This document shows positions 59,437 to 64,000 of a stretch of DNA of 64,000 bases, piece after piece. Made by a program: the position numbers and the translations under genes. The stretch covers positions 997,554 to 1,061,553 of the forward strand of contig CM119266.1 in NCBI GenBank assembly GCA_051294375.1, given 5' to 3'. The number at the start of each line of letters is the position of its first letter. Within the stretch, counting starts at the first letter, position 1. The notes under the pieces are model-generated. The model did not search any database, had not been told where the DNA came from, and worked only from the letters and a program-made list of their open reading frames with translations. Source of the stretch: Paraspadella gotoi (lineage: Eukaryota > Chaetognatha).

Positions 59437-60209
59437 TCAAACTTTCATCCGCCACATTATCAAAGCGGCGTCGTCCGTCTCTTGCGCAAGACGCTGACTG
59501 GATCCGGCACCGCTGCTGCCCGCGCTGCTGCCGCCGCTTCCAGTCGACGCCCCTCCGTCGCCGCGTTTTTGCGTAACCAATTCAACGCCGTCGTCCATCG
59601 GATGCCAGGAACAGTAGCCATCGCCGCCGCTGACGATGAGGGAAGTTCTCTCCTGCGGCGTCGGAAAGGCGGGTATCGTTTTTGCGGTGGCGGCGTCGGC
59701 AACGGAATCGACGCCGGAAACGCCGTCCCCGCTCTGCGTCGTTGTGGTGGAGGAAGAGGCTATGGAGGCGTCCATGGGCGTCGTCGTCACGTCTTTACGA
59801 GACCCGTGAAGGCTCGGGGTTTCAGGAGTGGGCGACGGGTCGTGAGAGGAAAGCGGGGTCGAGCTGCGGCGGCGAGCGAGGTGGAGGGGCAAAGGCACGG
59901 GCCTCTCGAAGCCTCGTGGAGCGGCCGGGTCGAAGACTGTAGCGTCTAGATTCTCGACGAGGGTCGGCAAAGGAGACGAGGGACCTCCGGTTCCGCAGGC
60001 GGAGACGACGCTGTCGACGCGGGCCGTTCGCGCCGGCGGCGTCGGCGGCGGTGGGCGTAGAGGCTCGGTAGGTGCGGGGGAGAGGCGCATGTGGGCGTGG
60101 CCCATCATGACCGAGGGGGAGAGGATAGACTGACGAGCCTTGCGGATGGACTGACGCGCCTTTTTCTTGACAGTCGAGTAGAGCGAGGCCTCGCTTCCTG
60201 TCGCCGCGC
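59437..60209 (-). CDS. ARHGEF17: ARHGEF17-like, terminal exon
   Basis: 773 nt, 256 residues and TGA; acceptor AATTTTTAAG|GCGCGG, phase 1. A basic helix with a repeat (KKKARQSIRKARQSI) is followed by a Pro/Ser/Thr-rich tail, LIVSGGDGY (compare LVVCGGQGH) and ALIMWRMKV at the end. The tail is longer and more Ser/Gly-rich than in vertebrates. Confidence 0.78.
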
Positions 60210-60342
60210 CTTAAAAATTAGAAATACTATAGGACTTGTGATTAATTAATTTATTTATCAAAATTTTGCCATCTACGCTATAGTAATAAACAATTAGACG
60301 AAAATATCATGTCAATTATCCACCCCTCCAGCCGTCAACCAC

Positions 60343-60651
60343 CTTGCGCTGCCGGAATCTTGACGATCCCCTTCCCAAGTCCGTCCTCCACTCTCCCAAG
60401 CAGCCCCGAGAGGATGTTCTCCTGCGACGAGGCCTTCCGCGCGTTCTGATTCAAAATGGCGTCGTTGCAAGTCGCCTCCGCCGCCTCCACGTCCAGCGCC
60501 GCTCCGCGCATGAGTGATTTGTAGAGGAAGGAGACGTCGCGTTCCACGGGGTCGTCGACGAGGTTGGAGAATGATGCTCGGGAGGAAGAGGGGGCGAGGT
60601 TGGAGAATGAGCCGCGGGAGGAAGAGCGAGGGAGGAAGGGTTCAGAATCGA
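60343..60651 (-). CDS. ARHGEF17: ARHGEF17-like, Ser-rich linker exon
   Basis: 309 nt, phase 1 in and out; acceptor CCAACTTCAG|TCGATT, donor CAAG|GTGGTT. It carries a duplicated unit (SSSRGSFSNLAP / SSSRASFSNLVD) coded by a near-identical DNA repeat, then VSFLYKSLMRGAALDVE, comparable to the IYDLLKDPVSLRSKAR region of ARHGEF17. Confidence 0.72.
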
Positions 60652-60823
60652 CTGAAGTTGGAGAAGAAGAGGGCAGAGTAGAAGGGGTTTTAAATTAATA
60701 GTAGGGTAGGTCGAATTCTCAAATCATCATCGTCATCAACATGTGCATTTTAAGTTAAAAAAACCTTGTTATAAACTTAATGATGATCATCATAAAACGA
60801 TTTAACCATCCGTCATCTCCAAC

Positions 60824-61004
60824 CTGCTCCAGTTTGTTCCTTATTCTCATCGGCTTCGACCGCAGCGTCTTCGGCGTCTACGAGCGACGGAGGCGTCCGA
60901 TTTTCGGCGCCGAACTCGACGGTTTCTTCGACGTCGAGTCGTTGTTCTGACGTCGCCACGGGAGGATCGGTGAAGTCGAGATCGGAGGGAGAGACGACGA
61001 TTTC
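60824..61004 (-). CDS. ARHGEF17: ARHGEF17-like, acidic linker exon
   Basis: 181 nt, phase 0 in, phase 1 out; acceptor CTTCGTCAG|GAAATC, donor GAGCAG|GTTGGA. Acidic, with SPSDLDFTDPPVATSEQ. The equivalent human region is also acidic and poorly conserved. Confidence 0.7.
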
Positions 61005-61128
61005 CTGACGAAGGAGTTGGTCAAACGTTGATATATGTATGACAAGAAGGTAATTATGAATAGAGAAATACAATGAGGACTTTCTGGGTAAGTTGACAAT
61101 CATCGTCCCTGTCAAACGAGGGTCTCAC

Positions 61129-61497
61129 CTCCCGAGCAGCCAACGATTCCCTCGACGCCCGCGTTCCGTCCAAAGACCCTTCCGCTAACTCTGCCCGACC
61201 CTCTTCCTCCGCCGACGTGTCCGCCCGCCTCGCGACGCCTGGCATCACGGGCATCACGGGCAAGATGAACCGCACAGGACCTTTGTGGGCGTGGTAGCAC
61301 ATAGAAACCCGACCGGAAATGAGAGGCGCGCCCTCGAGTCGAGGGAGGGCGAGGACGAGGATGATGCCGACCGAAGTACCGACCCAGAGGAATCCGGGCG
61401 AGGAGGCCACGCAGGAGACGGTCGGTTCGTGGAGAGATGGAAAGCGCTCGTGGGAGTCTTTGAGGAGACGGTGGATGGAGGAGGCCACGTTGAGGTC
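61129..61497 (-). CDS. ARHGEF17: ARHGEF17-like, diagnostic propeller exon
   Basis: 123 codons, phase 0/0; acceptor CACCTCCAG|GACCTC, donor GAG|GTGAGA. It contains FLWVGTSVGIILVLALPRLE, ISGRVSMCYHAHKGPVRFIL, then an Ala/Glu/Arg-rich disordered stretch, as in vertebrate ARHGEF17 after its HAHNSPVKF motif. Confidence 0.87.
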
Positions 61498-61608
61498 CTG
61501 GAGGTGAGGGGAAAAAAATTAATCTCACAAATCTCACAAATCTCACAGGAAAATAAATGGTTGGCATCACCCTACAACAACAACAACCACGCTTCCCCCT
61601 ATTCAGAC

Positions 61609-61815
61609 CTGCAACAACTGAAAGGTCTCCAAGTAGTAGAGGTGCAAGACTTGGGAGTCCTTGAACGCGACCCAGAGGGCGTTGCCCGTTTTGACGAGAT
61701 GAGAAATAAGGAGAGACTCGTGGATCTCGCGCGTCGCTTCCGACTTTTCTGATGCGACGTCGATAACATGGATGGCGCTGCCGCAAGAGGCCCAGAGGCT
61801 CGCGTCGATCAAAAC
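61609..61815 (-). CDS. ARHGEF17: ARHGEF17-like, propeller exon
   Basis: 69 codons, phase 0/0; acceptor GACGTAG|GTTTTG, donor CAG|GTCTGA. LWASCGSAIHVIDV and LWVAFKDSQVLHLYYLETFQ are the W-A-x-C-G-x-x-I/V-H and VWMAF...L..F..ET blades of the family. The 620-bp intron upstream holds nothing recognisable. Confidence 0.82.
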
Positions 61816-62445
61816 CTACGTCGTGATGAGACCAATTAAATTATAAATGAATAATGAATATGATACATGCAAAATATAAAAAAACAAAACAACAAATGAA
61901 AAAGAAAAATTTTTTTTAGACTTGTTTGATATTCGGTTCTGATAATACAAATACAAATGATAACTTTGATCATAAAAAGGTTACCCGGAGCCTTATAACT
62001 TTTATTGATATTTTACAATATAAAAAAAATATTCTGGAGCATTTACAGCATTAATGTATTTTTAATACCGCTCTTTTTTGAACATATGAATTAAGATTTA
62101 TCCCTGAATCTATTTGACATGAGACTTAGAAAAGGCAAGGATTTTTAATAGTAATGGTTTAACTCAAAAAGTAATGAGACAGCTCATATAAATCACAAAA
62201 GGCCAAAGTTTTTTTATATCTAAATTTTATTTTTCGATTTTTACATTAAAATGCCGAATAATAGCTGGAAAGTAACCGCGAGAATTTTTTTTCCATCATG
62301 GTATTAGAAAGACTATTTTTCCCAAAAATTTTAAAAAATTACAAAAACTAGGAACGGTCTTTTCGACAGGTGTTTGCTTTTATCGCGAACATTAAAAAAA
62401 GCGGTACTCGCTTTAATCTCGCCGCCGGTGACTTCCGGCAAAATC

Positions 62446-62502
<57 letters not shown>

Positions 62503-62532
62503 GGGAGTAAATGGTCTATAAATGTTTATTAC

Positions 62533-62639
62533 CATCGCGGCGACGGGTTGATGGCCCAAACAGAGGAGACGACAATCTCTCAAACACCAAAATCCATCCG
62601 CGCTTCTTTGGTAGACGGCGATGCGACCGTCCTCTAAGC
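62533..62639 (-). CDS. ARHGEF17: ARHGEF17-like, propeller exon
   Basis: 107 nt, entering in phase 1 and leaving in phase 0; acceptor CATCTCAG|GCTTAG, donor ATG|GTAATA. LEDGRIAVYQRSADGFWCL and LCLGHQPVAAM match the GLENG..VYKR..DG.W and LG..PV blade of ARHGEF17/10 propellers. A GA array (62450-62500) lies just downstream. Confidence 0.8.
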
Positions 62640-63002
62640 CTGAGATGTGAACGAGATGTGAACGAGATGTGAACATCATGTAAATATGTAAATCATGTAA
62701 ATAAGAAAACACGAAGAGAAAAAAAAAAGAAAGAAATACAAGTAAACGCTTTGTTCGCAGAAGAGTCACGTGTGCAAAGTCAGTTTGTTTCATGTTGAAA
62801 TATGAAAATGTTACTGAAAACTTTTTCTAAACTTTCAGGAAGGGCTAAACTCTTGTTTAAAAAGGTTTAATTATAAAATTTGTCTATCATGTTTGAAAAT
62901 TAGAATTATAACTTTATCTTGGAAAAGCTAATACTAAAGTTGAGCTGTTCTCAAAAAGAGAAAAAAAGAAAAGGAAGGCAAAATGGAAAAGAAGAAACGT
63001 AC

Positions 63003-63169
63003 CGAAAAAGACTTTGTCCTCGATGGCCCTGACGATGGTGGCCGCCTCGGGAGTGAGAAAGGAAGCGAGGTCGACCTTCCGTGGTGACTCGAGGCAATAG
63101 ATCCTCACCCGTCGGCTCTTGGCCGCCACCCAGAGGGTGTCGGTGGGGAAAATGAGGGTGTTGGCGTCT
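63003..63169 (-). CDS. ARHGEF17: ARHGEF17-like, propeller exon
   Basis: 167 nt, entering in phase 2 and leaving in phase 1; acceptor CACCTTCAG|AGACGC, donor TTTCG|GTACGT. TLWVAAKSRRVRIYCL is a WD40-like blade strand pair. A dispersed-repeat copy begins about 28 nt upstream of the acceptor. Confidence 0.75.
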
Positions 63170-63197
63170 CTGAAGGTGGGTATAAGAAAGAGCAATG

Positions 63198-63425
63198 AAA
63201 TTGGTACAACCAATATAAAAATTATCCATTCATTTAATAAATAAGCTATCTTGCCCCTGACTTTGGACAGACTTTGGTGGTTTAAGGCCTCCATCACTCT
63301 TACAAGATAATGACATAGCAGGTCCCTGCAAGCTTTCAATTAAGACTCTCTCAGTTTATTCACTTCCAGAAAATATTTCAAAGAATGTTTCAATTGTATG
63401 AAAAGATCACTCCCTTAAACTGAAA
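63198..63425 (+). repeat. Dispersed 245-bp repeat in an ARHGEF17-like intron
   Basis: Full-length family member except for a short deletion near 63355. Antisense to the gene, starting 28 bp from the acceptor of the exon at 63003-63169. Confidence 0.9.
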
Positions 63426-63625
63426 ATCTGTTTGGAATGTATTTTTATACATAATACATTTACAAATCCGGGGCTGACTCGCAATAAATCTTCATATTTC
63501 CAATGAAGTCACGATTTTGTAAGAGGAACTGGGATTTTGTTGTCGTTGTTGCCAATAAAACTAAGATCGCAATTCTTTCACTAACACACTTACTTAATCC
63601 CTCACTCACTTACTCCCTCACTCAC

Positions 63626-63835
63626 CCGACGGCCTGGTCGACGGCGGGCCCCGGCGTCCCTGCGACGACCTCCATGGCGGTGATGCGGCACTCGGCCAGC
63701 GAGACGCTCTCCGCCACGACGGGTTCGCGCCTTCGGAGCGAGACAACGTCCACACGGGAAGAGAATTTGTCGCAGCTGCCGACGAGGAGTTGGGAGATGC
63801 CGGGCAGACCCGTCGACGGGGAAATGGGGGTATAT
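63626..63835 (-). CDS. ARHGEF17: ARHGEF17-like, propeller exon (first in window)
   Basis: 210 nt, phase 2 in and out; acceptor CCTCCCAG|ATATAC, donor CGTCGG|GTGAGT. It contains GISQLLVGSCDKFSSRVDVV and CRITAMEVV, beta-rich blade sequence. Confidence 0.7.
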
Positions 63836-64000
63836 CTGGGAGGGAGGATTGAATGAGGCAGACGTAAAAATGGTATCGGGGATTCGCCAGAGGGAAACAA
63901 AGATGTAAATACAAATAAAGAATAACATAATTCAGTCGCAACTTGCAAAACGACGCCGGAAGCACAGACTCGCACGATGGCGCTTATGCACGACTGGACA

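Larger units (their letters stand above)
59437..63835 (-). other. ARHGEF17: Gene span: ARHGEF17-like RhoGEF, last eight exons
   Basis: Eight phase-consistent exons encode the WD40/CNH-like propeller and C-terminal tail of a Rho guanine-nucleotide exchange factor. The diagnostic block is WVGTSVGIILVLALPRLEGA, then ISGR and CYHAHKGPVRFI, close to VGTSLGVLVALPVPRLQGIP and SYHAHNSPVKFI of human ARHGEF17; ARHGEF10 has a different block (SLNGHCGPVAFL). The end, ALIMWRMKV, parallels VMVWQIPLLNI. ARHGEF17 activates RhoA-type GTPases through DH and PH domains, which must lie beyond the right edge. Around 63940-64000 there may be a further exon, but its phase does not match. Confidence 0.82.

Noticed and set aside
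63940-64000. A further ARHGEF17-like exon at the window edge (VQSCISAIVRVCASGVVLQ)
   Set aside because: The frame is open, but its only plausible donors leave phase 0, while the next exon needs phase 2, and it is cut by the window end.

Overview
The window is invertebrate-type metazoan nuclear DNA. It is AT-rich, the genes are intron-split with GT/AG splice sites, CT/GA microsatellites are extremely dense, and there are short interspersed repeats and four 25-N scaffold gaps (1285-1309, 11945-11969, 21058-21082, 26413-26437). A RIM-binding-protein-like synaptic gene and an ARHGEF17-like RhoGEF point to a bilaterian. The microsatellite load would suit a crustacean or another arthropod, but I cannot fix the phylum.

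Layout. (1) 1-29.3 kb is mostly redundant, poorly polished assembly. 1-1284 repeats 1720-2999 across a gap. About 7.86-14.55 kb is repeated as an inverted copy at about 14.56-21.06 kb. 23.32-26.41 kb is repeated directly at 26.68-29.29 kb. Real exons of the minus-strand gene described next are buried in these copies. (2) 26.6-39.8 kb carries a large minus-strand gene whose exons join in consistent phase from an ATG at 39794. It encodes a JAKMIP-like N-terminus, a long coiled coil, a Ser/Asn-rich linker, a proline-rich exon and an SH3 domain. Two FN3 exons matching the third FN3 repeat of RIM-binding proteins follow further downstream at 12.0-12.8 kb. (3) 40-54 kb is mainly intergenic or intronic repeat DNA with four isolated candidate minus-strand exons. 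(4) 54.1-56.9 kb holds an unrecognised plus-strand gene model of 238-248 codons. (5) 58.36-58.72 kb holds a candidate three-exon, 82-codon minus-strand gene. (6) 59.4-63.8 kb holds the last eight exons of an ARHGEF17-like RhoGEF (minus strand): the WD40-like propeller and C-terminal tail. The DH/PH region lies beyond the right edge.

A dispersed repeat of about 245 bp occurs in ten full or partial copies. Two of them end within 16-30 nt of splice sites of the two large genes. A tRNA-derived SINE is present in one arm of the large inverted repeat and absent from the other. That is the best evidence that the two arms are different haplotypes or paralogues and not two strands of one molecule. Exon boundaries were placed by hand from splice consensus and phase and have not been checked against transcripts.
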